The notes below the pieces were generated by a model that was given only the letters and a program-made list of their open reading frames with translations, ran no database searches and was not told where the DNA came from. 55,132 nt of DNA from Prevotella sp. KH2C16 (GTDB taxonomy: Bacteria > Bacteroidota > Bacteroidia > Bacteroidales > Bacteroidaceae), in assembly GCF_900113305.1 (NCBI RefSeq), contig NZ_FOOW01000019.1, forward strand, positions 1 through 55,132, written 5' to 3'. Each line of letters starts with the position of its first letter. The first letter of the stretch is position 1. The position numbers were made by a program, and so were the translations under genes. This document shows positions 33,722-42,795 of the stretch, piece by piece.

Positions 33722-34960
33722 ATGAAAATTAGTTTAATAACGCTTTCTACTCCTACATATAATAATGTACGGGCGGCTTCGGCGTTGCCTTATCATTTGA
33801 TTAAAGGATGCAGAGAATGTGAAGAATCGTGGTTGAAGCAGTTGGAGTTCGAGGTTTACTCTTATAATATTAATGAAATAGATGCAGAGGGAATCGAGAA
33901 GACAGAATCGGCACTTGGGATAAAAATACATTTGCTTCAAAGGCCGACATGGCAAAAGTGGGTGATGAGGTTTCATTTGTTGTTCCTGCGTATTTTTTTT
34001 AAATATCCTTTATGTGCCTATTATAGGTTGAACAGGGAGACCATTGATAAAATCAAAAGTATAAATCCTGATGGAATCTGGATATATGGGGAGGAAATAG
34101 CGGGTCTTGCTAAGAACTTTGAAGGAATTCAGACAGTTGTTACAATGCCAGACTGTGAGTCGATGTATTACTATCGACTTCTTTCCAAGCGGTTTGCAAC
34201 CGAAAGTCTTTTTCAAATATGGAAGTATTCTTTTGCCTATAACCAATATCTCCGGATGGAGCAGGACTCATTTGTACAAGGAGTAAAATATCATTTTGTA
34301 GGTAATGCAGATGCAGAGTTTTATCGAGATACAAATCCCAGGGCCGATGCTTTTTTCATTAGACATCCTTTATATGAATATAAGACAAAGGAAATAAAAT
34401 TCCGTTCTCCAATGATCAAAATACTTATTGCGGGAAGAAATGATATTTACATGAAAGAGGCAACGGATGATCTTGTTCAGGCACTATGCCATACACATTC
34501 TTTTAACAGCCTTGTCTCTCATTACGAAATTACCTTCTTGGGTAAAGGCTGGGAAGATGATGTGGAGCAATTGAAGAATACGGGGTATAAGGTCAATTAC
34601 ATAAGATTCGCGCTGAATTACATAGAAGAACTGCAACAGCATGATATACAAATAACGCCTATAAGTGTGGGAACAGGAACTAAAGGTAAAGTTCTCGATG
34701 CCATTGCCAATGGTCTATTAGAGATTGGTACGCCTGGTGCTTTAGAAAACATTGCAGTTGAAAGCAATAAATCGTGCATAGAATATAAGAACGCAGAAGA
34801 GGCTGTTGATATTCTAAAAGCGGTTGCTTCGAATATACAACGGTTTGAACAAATTGCAGTAGAAGGGACCTCTGTTGTCTTGAAGAAGCATTCGAGGAGA
34901 TTGATAGCTAAGCAACTCTTCTCGTTGTTCCAATATACAGGTATTGCAAAAAATAATTAA
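33722..34960 (+). CDS. Glycosyltransferase, family 4-like
   Basis: 412 residues. Starts 'MKISLITLSTPTYNNVRAASALPYHLIKG', a GT-B type beginning; 'KSINPDGIWIYGEEIAG' and 'MPDCESMYYYRL' in the acceptor half; 'PMIKILIAGRNDIYMKEATDDL' and 'ITPISVGTGTKGKVLDAIANGLLEIGTP' in the donor half, a weak form of the usual E-x7-E motif with G-T-G-T-K-G-K. Divergent member; donor unknown. 20 bases after the preceding stop and 3 before the next ATG. Confidence 0.75.
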   Translation: MKISLITLSTPTYNNVRAASALPYHLIKGCRECEESWLKQLEFEVYSYNINEIDAEGIEKTESALGIKIHLLQRPTWQKWVMRFHLLFLRIFFKYPLCAYYRLNRETIDKIKSINPDGIWIYGEEIAGLAKNFEGIQTVVTMPDCESMYYYRLLSKRFATESLFQIWKYSFAYNQYLRMEQDSFVQGVKYHFVGNADAEFYRDTNPRADAFFIRHPLYEYKTKEIKFRSPMIKILIAGRNDIYMKEATDDLVQALCHTHSFNSLVSHYEITFLGKGWEDDVEQLKNTGYKVNYIRFALNYIEELQQHDIQITPISVGTGTKGKVLDAIANGLLEIGTPGALENIAVESNKSCIEYKNAEEAVDILKAVASNIQRFEQIAVEGTSVVLKKHSRRLIAKQLFSLFQYTGIAKNN

Positions 34961-34963
34961 TAT

Positions 34964-36124
34964 ATGTGGCTCTATCTCATTATCTTTCTGATCCCACTGG
35001 TATTATTAGTTAGTGGAAAGCAGAAAACTAACAAAAATGCGCAACAGTTGGCGGTCTATCTGACTTTCCTCGCATTATTAGTCGGTATCTCTGATATGTT
35101 GGGGGGATACGACCGATATATTTATGGAGAAGTCTTTGATAGTATCGCAGATGTAACTACTGTGCATGGGAATTATTTAGATAATTATGCCTTTAATTTT
35201 TATGGTACAGAGGTAGGATACAGTCTATTGAATGTGCTGATATCATATATTACGGCCAACCGTTATATATTCATCTTGATTATTACGGTAATAGTCTATA
35301 CGCTATTGTTTTTCTCTATAAGGAAGTATACGGCAAATTATCCATTTGCTCTAATTCTCTTTCTGGGGCTATGGTTCTTCTTTAGTTTTACATATTTAAG
35401 ACAGGTACTTGGAGCCACCATTGCGTGGCTGGGAATCCAGTATATTACAGACCGGAAGTTATGGAGATTCCTGCTAGTGTGGATAATTGCATTCTTGATG
35501 CACAATTCTGCTATAGTTTTCTTGCCGATGTATTTTGTACCAATCCGCAAATTCAATAAAACTACCGTTTTGTGGGTGATGGCAGGCTTACTTGTCTTAG
35601 GAATATCTCCTCTCCCCAATATGCTGTTTGAAGCTTATGGTGAATCCGCTATTGCAGAAAGAGCCAATGAGTATGATTCGGCTGGAGCTTTTAGAATAGA
35701 GTATTTTCTTGAGGCAGCATTTTTCTTGTACTTTATATTCATAAAATATAATGACATCCCTAATGAAAAGAAACATATCGTGTTACTTAATATGGCCTTG
35801 GTCTTCTGTGCCATCTTGCTCTTCTTTATTCGCTCTGAGAATGGCGGTCGTTTGAGCTGGTATTATATGATGGGAATTATTTCGACACTCACATATTTAG
35901 CAACTGATAAAAAACGGATTTCTGGGTATGCATTGCTTTTGATTGGAGTTTCTTTCTTGTTATACATGAGAATAGTTTTATTGTGGGGAGTCCTCCTGAC
36001 ACCTTATAAAACATTTCTGACAGATGGAACAAGAAAAGGGGATTTCATATACCAAAAATATGAATATGATTTTGATTATGCTAATGATAAGATGTATAGA
36101 AGCCCTATCAGATTGTGGGAATAA
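34964..36124 (+). CDS. EpsG-family polysaccharide polymerase (Wzy role)
   Basis: 386 residues, about 10 membrane segments. 'GISDMLGGYDRYIYGEVFDSI' near residue 45 is the EpsG-family G-x-D-x-x-x-Y block; 'FFSFTYLRQVLGATIAWLGIQYI' and 'LMHNSAIVFLPMYF' (His) follow as in this family. It probably joins repeat units at the outer face of the inner membrane, making it the Wzy of the locus; no other polymerase candidate is present. Confidence 0.82.
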   Translation: MWLYLIIFLIPLVLLVSGKQKTNKNAQQLAVYLTFLALLVGISDMLGGYDRYIYGEVFDSIADVTTVHGNYLDNYAFNFYGTEVGYSLLNVLISYITANRYIFILIITVIVYTLLFFSIRKYTANYPFALILFLGLWFFFSFTYLRQVLGATIAWLGIQYITDRKLWRFLLVWIIAFLMHNSAIVFLPMYFVPIRKFNKTTVLWVMAGLLVLGISPLPNMLFEAYGESAIAERANEYDSAGAFRIEYFLEAAFFLYFIFIKYNDIPNEKKHIVLLNMALVFCAILLFFIRSENGGRLSWYYMMGIISTLTYLATDKKRISGYALLLIGVSFLLYMRIVLLWGVLLTPYKTFLTDGTRKGDFIYQKYEYDFDYANDKMYRSPIRLWE

Positions 36125-36167
36125 ATGAAAGAGTAAGGTGTGTAAGGAATAAAAGATAACTAAGCCA

Positions 36168-37070
36168 TTGATTACGATATTCACCCCCACATACAATAGG
36201 GCAAGCTTATTGCCAAGGCTTTATGAGAGTCTGAAGAGGCAAGGTTTCAGGGATTTCGAATGGATCATAGTGGATGATGGCTCTACGGACAATACGAAAG
36301 ATATGGTCTGTTCGTTTCAAAATCAGTCTTCTGCTTTCCCAATTCAGTATTTTAAGAAAGAGAATGGGGGCAAGCATACGGCTGTAAATGTCGGTGTCAA
36401 AAAGGCTCAGGGAGAGTTGTTCTTCATTGCTGATAGCGATGATATGCTGACCGACGATGCCTTACAGACTATTGCAGACGAATGGGAGAGTGTCAAGGAT
36501 AATATGTCGTTAGGCGGACTTGCAGGTCTTGATATTGCAATGGATGGTTATCAGATGATTGGCTCTGGATTACCACATGACTATATAGACTGTAACGCTA
36601 TAGATATCCGATATAGATATCATGTGCATGGAGATCTGAAAGAGGTTTTCAGAATCGAAGTGTTAAGACAATACCCTTTTCCTGAGATTGCAGGGGAGCG
36701 GTTTTGCCCGGAACAATTGATATGGTTTCGTATAGCGCAAGAATATAAGTTGCATTATTTTAACAAGCCGATTTATATAGCAGAGTACCAAGCGGAAGGT
36801 ATTACGGCGGGAATTGTCAGAGCTCGGATGAATAGTCCCATAGCCTCTTGTATGACTTATGCAGAAATGCTGAGCTATGATATACCTTTTATCCAGCGGG
36901 TGAAAGCCGCTGTCAATTATTGGAGATTCAGGCTTTGCCTAACTAAGAAAGGCGGTGAGAGGAATCGAAAGTACTTGCCGGGAGTTAATGGATTTTGGAA
37001 TGTGCTTTTCCCTATAGGTGCTATGATGCACTGGCGGGATATGCGAAATATGGAAAAAGAATTGTTGTGA
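36168..37070 (+). CDS. Glycosyltransferase family 2
   Basis: 300 residues from TTG 36168 (no ATG fits before the first strand 'ITIFTPTYNRASLLPRLYESLKRQ'). 'EWIIVDDGSTDNTKDMV', 'NGGKHTAVNVGVKKAQGELFFIADSDDML' with the DSDD metal motif at about 94; 'ERFCPEQLIWFRIAQEY' further on. Matches the subgroup with 'GGKHTAVN', common in capsule loci. Its TGA overlaps the GTG start of the next gene. Confidence 0.87.
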   Translation: MITIFTPTYNRASLLPRLYESLKRQGFRDFEWIIVDDGSTDNTKDMVCSFQNQSSAFPIQYFKKENGGKHTAVNVGVKKAQGELFFIADSDDMLTDDALQTIADEWESVKDNMSLGGLAGLDIAMDGYQMIGSGLPHDYIDCNAIDIRYRYHVHGDLKEVFRIEVLRQYPFPEIAGERFCPEQLIWFRIAQEYKLHYFNKPIYIAEYQAEGITAGIVRARMNSPIASCMTYAEMLSYDIPFIQRVKAAVNYWRFRLCLTKKGGERNRKYLPGVNGFWNVLFPIGAMMHWRDMRNMEKELL

Positions 37071-38176
37071 GAATACTGCAGGTAATAACCTCCTTGGCCA
37101 TGGGAGGTGCGGAGAAGCTGGTCTCGGAGATGATTCCGAGACTGCGAGCTATGGGGCATACCGTGGACTTGGCCGTTTTCAATGGGGAGGAGACTCCCTT
37201 GATGGAGAAGTTGCGGGCAGAGAATCCTGCGATAAAGATATACAAACTTGGGCATGGATATTATAATCCCCTGTATATATTGAAGTTAAGCCGTATTATG
37301 CGAAACTACGACATTGTACACACGCATAACTCTTCACCCCAGCTTTTCGTGGCCATTGCAAAAGTGTTATGCTCGGTGGGGCTTGTCTCAACCGAGCATA
37401 CCACTTCCAACCGCAAACGCAGTTGGAAGTGGTATGCTCCGATAGAAAGCTGGATGTATGGACAATACGACCATGTTATTTGCATCAGTGGGATTGCGGA
37501 GCAGAAGCTCCGGGAATATATGGGAGGAGAATGGCAGGATGAGACTTCTGATAGATATAAGCGTATATCCACAATCAATAATGGCGTGGATGTCCGGGCC
37601 ATTAATGATGCCGGTGCCGATGAAGGACTCCTGCAGATAAAAGATGGCCGTCGGGCCATCCTGATGGTAGCAGGCTTTCGCGAAGCAAAAGATCAAGACA
37701 CTGTGGTGAGGGCCTTAAGCCTTTTGGGCAAGGAAAAATTTGAGGTCTGGTTTGCCGGTGTTGGTGTAAGACTGGAGACTGTTAAGGCTTTGGCAGCCCA
37801 ATTGGATGTTGCTGACAGGATCAGGTTCTTGGGGATGCGCACGGATATTCCTCGTGTGTTGAAAGCTGCCGACATGGTTGTGATGTCTTCCCATTGGGAG
37901 GGACTGTCCCTCTCGAATATCGAGGGAATGGCCTCGGGCAAGCCTTTTATTGCGAGTGATGTGAACGGCTTGAGAGAGGTTACGCATGGATATGGAATTC
38001 TTTTCCCCCATCAGGATGCCCAGGCCTTGGCAAATATTATCAAGCAACTGCATGATAACAACGCCTATTATAATAAGGTGGCAGATGCTTGCTATCGTCG
38101 TGCCTTGCAATACGACATCAATAAGATGGTTGCAGGATATGAGCAGGTGTATACCTCGTTGTTTACGAAAGTGTAA
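37067..38176 (+). CDS. Glycosyltransferase family 4 (GT-B)
   Basis: 369 residues from GTG 37067, which overlaps the previous stop as GTGA; the frame is open further upstream inside that gene but the GT4 start 'RILQVITSLAMGGAEKLVSEMIPRL' fits here. 'HTHNSSPQLF', 'VSTEHTTSN', 'CISGIAEQKL', then 'GVDVRAIND', 'MVAGFREAKDQDTVVRAL', 'VMSSHWEGLSLSNIEGMASGKPFIASDVNGLREV' with the E-x7-E motif. Retaining transferase. From here on the base composition looks less AT-rich than in the preceding 12 kb. Confidence 0.9.
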   Translation: MRILQVITSLAMGGAEKLVSEMIPRLRAMGHTVDLAVFNGEETPLMEKLRAENPAIKIYKLGHGYYNPLYILKLSRIMRNYDIVHTHNSSPQLFVAIAKVLCSVGLVSTEHTTSNRKRSWKWYAPIESWMYGQYDHVICISGIAEQKLREYMGGEWQDETSDRYKRISTINNGVDVRAINDAGADEGLLQIKDGRRAILMVAGFREAKDQDTVVRALSLLGKEKFEVWFAGVGVRLETVKALAAQLDVADRIRFLGMRTDIPRVLKAADMVVMSSHWEGLSLSNIEGMASGKPFIASDVNGLREVTHGYGILFPHQDAQALANIIKQLHDNNAYYNKVADACYRRALQYDINKMVAGYEQVYTSLFTKV

Positions 38177-38194
38177 TCAACTGAAATACTGGGA

Positions 38195-38304
38195 AATAAG
38201 AACAGGCTTGCAAAAGGTAGCTTTTTACTCGCCAAAAGGCCGTTAGAAGGAGGGTAGATAGCCGTTAAAAGGAGAGTAAAAGGCCGCCTTTTACTTTGTT
38301 GCTT
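38195..38304 (+). repeat. Intergenic array with 22-nt period (array B)
   Basis: Five 22-base units start at 38195, 38217, 38239, 38261 and 38283. Units one, two and four end in AAAAG; units three to five begin GCCG, and units three and four share GCCGTTA. Complementary strings (CTTTTTACTC in unit two; GAGTAAAAG in unit four; CTTTTAC in unit five) let units pair into a hairpin. It fills most of the gap 38177-38381 between two glycosyltransferase genes; no gene is seen. Same period as arrays A and C but different sequence. Confidence 0.75.
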
Positions 38305-38381
38305 CCATACGATACTTATATTGCCCCATAAAAAGTATTTTTCAGTTTCATAATTCCCATACTTTTAAAAAATGATTGATA

Positions 38382-39695
38382 ATGGAAAATAAGAAGAAGC
38401 TTTTCAGGTTGATGACAGTTGACTTTTCTCTGGATAAACTGATAAGAGGACAGTTGCGTTTTCTGTCGGATTATTATGATGTCGTGGGGGTGGCATCTGA
38501 CACTGGGCTTCTACAAGCTGTGGCAGAAAGAGAGGGGATTAGGGTGATCAATGTGTCAATGTGTCGTGAGATCTCCTTGCGAGAAGACATCAGGTCGCTA
38601 TGGAATTTATACAAGCTCTTTAAAAAGGAGAAGCCGGACATTCTGCATTGCAATACTCCCAAAGGAAGCCTGCTCGGCCTAATTGCCGGGAAAATTACTG
38701 GGATTCCCTTTAGGATTTATCTGGTAACAGGACTTCGGTATCAAGGGGCAACGGGACCGCTTCGGATGATTCTGAAAATGATGGAAAAGCTTTCTTGTTT
38801 TTGCGCTACAAACATAATACCTGAAGGGAATGGGGTTTTGCACACTTTGCGGGAAGACGGCATAACAAGCAAGCCAATGAGAGTCTTACATTATGGGAAT
38901 ATCAACGGCGTAGATACCAAACTCTTCAGCTTAGGCTCGTTATTAGTAAATGACGCAGATCCGAAAGGAAACGGCGCTCCACAGCCAAATCTTGAAATGA
39001 GAACAATCCATGACATTCGGGGCAAATATGGGTTCTCAGAAGATGATTTCGTTTTTGTATTTATAGGTCGGATAGTCCATGATAAGGGAATTCATGAACT
39101 TGTCGGCGCAATGAGGAAGTTAACGCAGTCCCCTGTTTCTGTTTCTCAGCCTTCCGATATTGCTATTGGTGATAGGCAAGCAACAAACAACTGTCAACTC
39201 CGGATTCCTAAACTTTTGTTGGTCGGCTCATTTGAAAAAGGAGATCCTATTACTGAAGAAGATGAAAGGTGGTTGAAGACTTCGCCGTATGTAAGATGGA
39301 TTGGTTGGCAAGAGGATGTGAGGCCTTACCTTGCGGCAGCGGACGCATTGGTATTTCCAAGCTATCGGGAAGGATTCCCTAATGTTCCGATGCAAGCCGG
39401 GGCAATGAATTTGGCAAGTATTGTAACCGATATCAACGGGTGTAATGAGATTATCAAGGACGGGCAGAACGGGAGAATAATTGTAGCACCACTATCTGAT
39501 GCTGGTAAGCGTAGGAATGAGAAAGGGGAAACCGCTATGCAGACAGCTCTCTACGAGACGATGAGATACTTTCTGGAGCATCCTGCAGAAGTGAAGCGAA
39601 TGGGTGCAAATGCCAGAGAAATGATTGTAAGTCGGTATGAACAGAAAGATGTCTGGGCCGCGCTATTGGAGTATTACCATAGCCTTGGGGTCTAG
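38382..39695 (+). CDS. Glycosyltransferase family 4 with two loop insertions
   Basis: 437 residues from ATG 38382. N-terminal half 'KPDILHCNTPKGSLLGLIAG', 'RIYLVTGLRYQGATGP' and 'NGV' resemble family members that add the second sugar (WcfQ/PglA-type). C-terminal half 'FVFIGRIVHDKGIHELV', 'LVFPSYREGFPNVPMQAGAMNLASIVTDINGCNEII' (E-x7-G variant). Compared with relatives, residues about 184-208 and 248-276 look like extra, polar, low-complexity loops. Cytosolic. First gene after array B. Confidence 0.87.
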   Translation: MENKKKLFRLMTVDFSLDKLIRGQLRFLSDYYDVVGVASDTGLLQAVAEREGIRVINVSMCREISLREDIRSLWNLYKLFKKEKPDILHCNTPKGSLLGLIAGKITGIPFRIYLVTGLRYQGATGPLRMILKMMEKLSCFCATNIIPEGNGVLHTLREDGITSKPMRVLHYGNINGVDTKLFSLGSLLVNDADPKGNGAPQPNLEMRTIHDIRGKYGFSEDDFVFVFIGRIVHDKGIHELVGAMRKLTQSPVSVSQPSDIAIGDRQATNNCQLRIPKLLLVGSFEKGDPITEEDERWLKTSPYVRWIGWQEDVRPYLAAADALVFPSYREGFPNVPMQAGAMNLASIVTDINGCNEIIKDGQNGRIIVAPLSDAGKRRNEKGETAMQTALYETMRYFLEHPAEVKRMGANAREMIVSRYEQKDVWAALLEYYHSLGV

Positions 39696-39736
39696 TCGAT
39701 GATTGCTTTGGGGTGTAAGGATTAAGACAGAAGGTA

Positions 39737-40384
39737 ATGTTGTACAAAATAGCACATTTCTTACGGGACAGATGTCCGCAGGTCTGGAATTTTTTTGGAA
39801 TCATCTTGTCTCGGCTTTTTAATGTCAGATACAGGCGAAAACTCATGCAAATTCCGCTCATTCTCGATAGATATAAAACGAAACAATACTCGATAGTAGC
39901 TCTGGATGAGGCTAATATTCCTTTGTTGGCTAGTATGTTTGCAAGGCAACCAGAGGAAGCGTTTGAGTATTTCAGGCCACATGGCTTTGATGTGGCTTCA
40001 TTGAAAACACTTGCCAAGGATAAGTCGTTTTTAGCGTTTGTGGTCGTTGAGCCTTCGAGAAATAATACTATTAAGATTGATAAGAATGAATCTGTCGAGC
40101 CAGAAGCAATAGGCTATTTCTTCATGAGAAGTTATTTCTGGGGTAAATGCTTCCGTGGCTATATGACGGATTATCAGCATAGGCGGATGGGAATAAACAA
40201 GCTGATGAATCAGTGTGCTACGGAGATAGCCTCCTGTTTGCAGATGGAAACCTATGGTACGATTTCTCATAATAACATAGCTTCATTAAAATCAGCCGAA
40301 GCTGTAAATGAGATTCGAGTTGTCAAAGCAATGCCTAACGGTGATATGTATGTGCAATATATCCCGAAGAGGGATAGTTTTTAG
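39737..40384 (+). CDS. GNAT-family N-acetyltransferase
   Basis: 215 residues. 'YSIVALDEANIPLLASMFARQ' begins the GNAT fold; 'AIGYFFMRSYFWGKCFRGYMTDYQHRRMGINKLMNQCATEIA' holds strand beta4 and the acetyl-CoA loop (R-R-M-G-I-N); 'TYGTISHNNIASLKSAEAV' gives the conserved Asn near the end. Between a glycosyltransferase and the initiating transferase; could acetylate the amino group of a 4-amino sugar made by the aminotransferase at 42796. That substrate is inference. A polar insert (about 97-112) breaks the usual beta-hairpin. Confidence 0.78.
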   Translation: MLYKIAHFLRDRCPQVWNFFGIILSRLFNVRYRRKLMQIPLILDRYKTKQYSIVALDEANIPLLASMFARQPEEAFEYFRPHGFDVASLKTLAKDKSFLAFVVVEPSRNNTIKIDKNESVEPEAIGYFFMRSYFWGKCFRGYMTDYQHRRMGINKLMNQCATEIASCLQMETYGTISHNNIASLKSAEAVNEIRVVKAMPNGDMYVQYIPKRDSF

Positions 40385-40445
40385 CTATTGGCTTTTAGTT
40401 GGTAGATAATATATGGGTAGTTATAAGTATGGCTTTAACTAAAAA

Positions 40446-41084
40446 ATGATATTAAAGTGTATTTTTGACAGGTTGATGTCGCTGGTAGGGCTTATTTGCC
40501 TAAGCCCCGCGCTATTAGTGGTTGCCATCCTGATTAAAGTAAAAATGCCGGAAGGGCCAGTCCTGTTCAGGCAAAAGCGGGTAGGGCAAAATGGTAAGCT
40601 GTTTACCGTTTACAAGTTCCGATCAATGACAGTGAAGAAAGAAGCCTCGATAGCCAGCAGGGATTCAGAGACCACTTCCATTGCTTCGGAGGAACAAAGC
40701 AGAATTACTCCTCTCGGCGAAAAGCTGCGGAGATACAAGCTCGATGAGCTCCCGGAACTCTGGAATGTACTGAAGGGCGACATGAGCTTTGTCGGCCCCC
40801 GTCCGGATGTGCCTGGCTATGCCGATAAGTTAGAGGGGGAGAGCCGGAATGTTTTGAAGTTGAAGCCTGGGATTACGGGCCCTGCAAGCCTGAAATATCG
40901 TGATGAAGAATATTTATTGGCTACCGTGGATAATCCACAGCAATATAATGATGAGGTAATTTATCCTGATAAGGTGCGGCTGAATCTTTATTACTTGCAG
41001 CACTATTCGTTCGTTAAAGATATACAAATGATGGTCTGCACGGTCTTGGGAAAGAAAATGGATTATGCCGGAGAGAAGATATAG
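40446..41084 (+). CDS. Initiating sugar-phosphate (phosphoglycosyl) transferase
   Basis: 212 residues, the small monotopic form (PglC/WcfS-like). One membrane-dipping segment 'FDRLMSLVGLICLSPALLVVAILI' at 5-30, then 'GPVLFRQKRVGQNGKLFTVYKFRSM', 'ITPLGEKLRRYKLDELPELWNVLKGDMSFVGPRPD' with the Asp-Glu catalytic pair, and 'LKPGITGPASLKYR'. Transfers a sugar-1-phosphate from a UDP-sugar to undecaprenyl phosphate, starting the repeat unit. The nearby dehydratase and aminotransferase suggest the sugar is a 4-amino-4,6-dideoxy-N-acetylhexosamine. Confidence 0.92.
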   Translation: MILKCIFDRLMSLVGLICLSPALLVVAILIKVKMPEGPVLFRQKRVGQNGKLFTVYKFRSMTVKKEASIASRDSETTSIASEEQSRITPLGEKLRRYKLDELPELWNVLKGDMSFVGPRPDVPGYADKLEGESRNVLKLKPGITGPASLKYRDEEYLLATVDNPQQYNDEVIYPDKVRLNLYYLQHYSFVKDIQMMVCTVLGKKMDYAGEKI

Positions 41085-41394
41085 CCCAGCCGACTAATTC
41101 TTTTTTATATTTGTGCGGATGGAGCTGTATTATGATTCGTGTACAAATTTTGCGCAAACAATTTTCGTGTTTGGAACAAAGGTCTTATGCTAAATGCACA
41201 GAGGGTTTGTATAGTTACTGCGAAGCGATGGTTGTAAAGTGGTTCCTTGTATCTGCCGGTGCTGAATTCCATGATACTAGTATGGACGCAAGACCCTTCA
41301 TAGGAACTGCTTATGCCTGCCCTCATATTTAAGGAATTTTAATTAGGACTATAAATTCTTATGCGAATCATTTCCTTTTATTATAAAGAATGAT
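41085..41394. other. Gap without a convincing gene
   Basis: Short frames exist on both strands (41111-41332 plus, 41105-41326 minus), the minus one with 'IRPLFQTRKLFAQNLYTN'. They lack ribosome sites, and two overlapping opposed frames are more typical of a non-coding or repetitive element. I have a weak memory of similar segments recurring in Prevotella genomes. No hairpin with a T-run found. Confidence 0.4.
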
Positions 41395-41402
41395 TAACTT
41401 TG
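41395..41402 (+). promoter_or_regulatory. -7 box (TAACTTTG) of the secreted protein
   Basis: TAACTTTG, 26 bases before the ATG at 41429. Suggests that the secreted protein and what follows have a promoter of their own inside the locus. No clear -33 TTTG. Confidence 0.6.
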
Positions 41403-41428
41403 TTCTTGAATATATATAACAATAGTTT

Positions 41429-42556
41429 ATGAAGAGATCTGTATCCTTAATTTGTGGAGTCCTATTTACCCTCCTTGGGATGAATGCCCAGAATGTAGTA
41501 ACTTTTGATTTCACGACCGAGAGCGCGATAAAAAGCTATTATTCTGATTATTCGGAAACATCCCATGATTTCAAGAGGATTACAACAGCATCTCCTGTAG
41601 TTATCGAGTCTTCTTTTACCAACGCCAATAGTGGTTTCTGGTTGATTAAGAATGTGGGGCAGATGAGAGTTTATAAGGGCGATGCTATCACGATTTCTGT
41701 TCAAGAAGGATGTACCATTCAGTCTATAAAGTTTATGGGGAGGTATTTAGCCTATTTGCAGTATGGTAATAAAGATATTGCTGGGGGAGGCGTGGAAGAA
41801 TGTACCTTGACTGATTTTACAAATGGCGAATCGGTGAAGCTAAGCTCCAGAGCAAGTTCTGCAAATATCTCTAAGATAATAGTTACCTATGCAGATGCGT
41901 CCGACAACCTTTCTCTCTTTCAGAATGCTGACAATGAGTCTGTCCTGACTGGTTATTTGGGTAAGAGGGCTACCGTTACCTTGTCGGATCGCAAGCTGGT
42001 TTCCGCTTATTGGAACACATTCTGTTTGCCTTTCGATGTGGATGCCAATCAAGTAAGGTCGGTTTTTGGCGAGAACGCAGAGATTAGGGAATTCTCTTCC
42101 GTGCAGAATTCGACAATGTTTTTTACAAAGACTGATCATATTGAGGCCGGCAAAGCCTATTTGCTAAGGGCGGATGCAGCGAGCCCTAGGTTTACGGATG
42201 TGGTTATCAGCAAGGCTACTCCTGTCGAGCAAACCATTCAGGGCTATTCTTTCATAGGTACTTTTGGGAACTACGAGATGAAAACGGATGGAACGGAATT
42301 GTTCTTTTATTCGGAAGATAAGCTTTGTAAGCCGATAGAATCTGATAAAATAATCTATGGTTTCCGGGCTTTTGTCAGGACTGTACAGGCTGAGGCGAAA
42401 GTTTGCCTTGTAGGCCAGACCACAGGGATTGAAAAGATAAAATTAGACCCAACGATAAATAATGCCGTCTATTCAATTTCCGGATTACGGATGGACAACG
42501 AGAATCTGTCCAGAGGAATCTATATCAAAAATGGCAAAAAGATAGTTATTAGATAG
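41429..42556 (+). CDS. Secreted protein with C-terminal sorting-like tail, inside the polysaccharide locus
   Basis: 375 residues with a signal peptide ('SLICGVLFTLLGMNAQNVV'). First part (about 20-155) is a beta-sandwich-like region ('VVTFDFTTESAIKSYY', 'GESVKLSSRASSANISKIIVTY'). Residues 170-320 'LGKRATVTLSDRKLVSAYWNTFCLPFDVDANQVRSVFGENAEIREF' belong to a domain common in exported Prevotella proteins with a 'WNT[FL]CLPF' core. C-terminus 'YSISGLRMDNENLSRGIYIKNGKKIVIR' matches the tails of the proteins at 339 and 3696. Surface or extracellular; function unknown. Followed after 10 bases by the third tiny protein gene. Confidence 0.78.
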   Translation: MKRSVSLICGVLFTLLGMNAQNVVTFDFTTESAIKSYYSDYSETSHDFKRITTASPVVIESSFTNANSGFWLIKNVGQMRVYKGDAITISVQEGCTIQSIKFMGRYLAYLQYGNKDIAGGGVEECTLTDFTNGESVKLSSRASSANISKIIVTYADASDNLSLFQNADNESVLTGYLGKRATVTLSDRKLVSAYWNTFCLPFDVDANQVRSVFGENAEIREFSSVQNSTMFFTKTDHIEAGKAYLLRADAASPRFTDVVISKATPVEQTIQGYSFIGTFGNYEMKTDGTELFFYSEDKLCKPIESDKIIYGFRAFVRTVQAEAKVCLVGQTTGIEKIKLDPTINNAVYSISGLRMDNENLSRGIYIKNGKKIVIR

Positions 42557-42566
42557 GTAAACGAAT

Positions 42567-42740
42567 ATGAAGAGAAATTATATAGAGCCGCAATGTCAGG
42601 CTCGTGCATATGCCTCATCAGAAATTCTTGCTGCAAGTGACCCGGACGCCGTCGTTGTGGATCCGACGAATCCTGGTGAAGGAGGGGCGAGTGGTGCGCA
42701 CAGCAAGGAGTATGAAGACTCTGGAGTCTGGGGAGACTGA
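42567..42740 (+). CDS. Tiny acidic protein ending in VWGD (family member 3)
   Basis: 57 residues, too short for many gene finders. Starts MKRNYIEPQC, matching the M-x-x-x-Y-I-x-P start of the proteins at 2161 and 5534; then 'SSEILAASDPDAVVVDPTNPGEGG' and an acidic end 'YEDSGVWGD' in place of their PWED. Starts 10 bases after the stop of a secreted protein with a sorting-like tail, exactly the spacing at 2150/2161. No signal peptide. Unknown function; the conserved ends and neighbour suggest it is real. Confidence 0.75.
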   Translation: MKRNYIEPQCQARAYASSEILAASDPDAVVVDPTNPGEGGASGAHSKEYEDSGVWGD

Positions 42741-42795
42741 GTCCACCATGTCCAGTAATTGGCATTATGGTTTAACACTTAGATGAAATAGATAT

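Noticed and set aside
36995..37066. Longer start for the glycosyltransferase at 37067
   Set aside because: It would lie within the preceding gene; GTG 37067 gives the family's N-terminus and a GTGA overlap.
41105..41332. 73-residue frames on both strands
   Set aside because: Opposed overlapping frames without ribosome sites, domain or operon fit; kept only as an unexplained gap.
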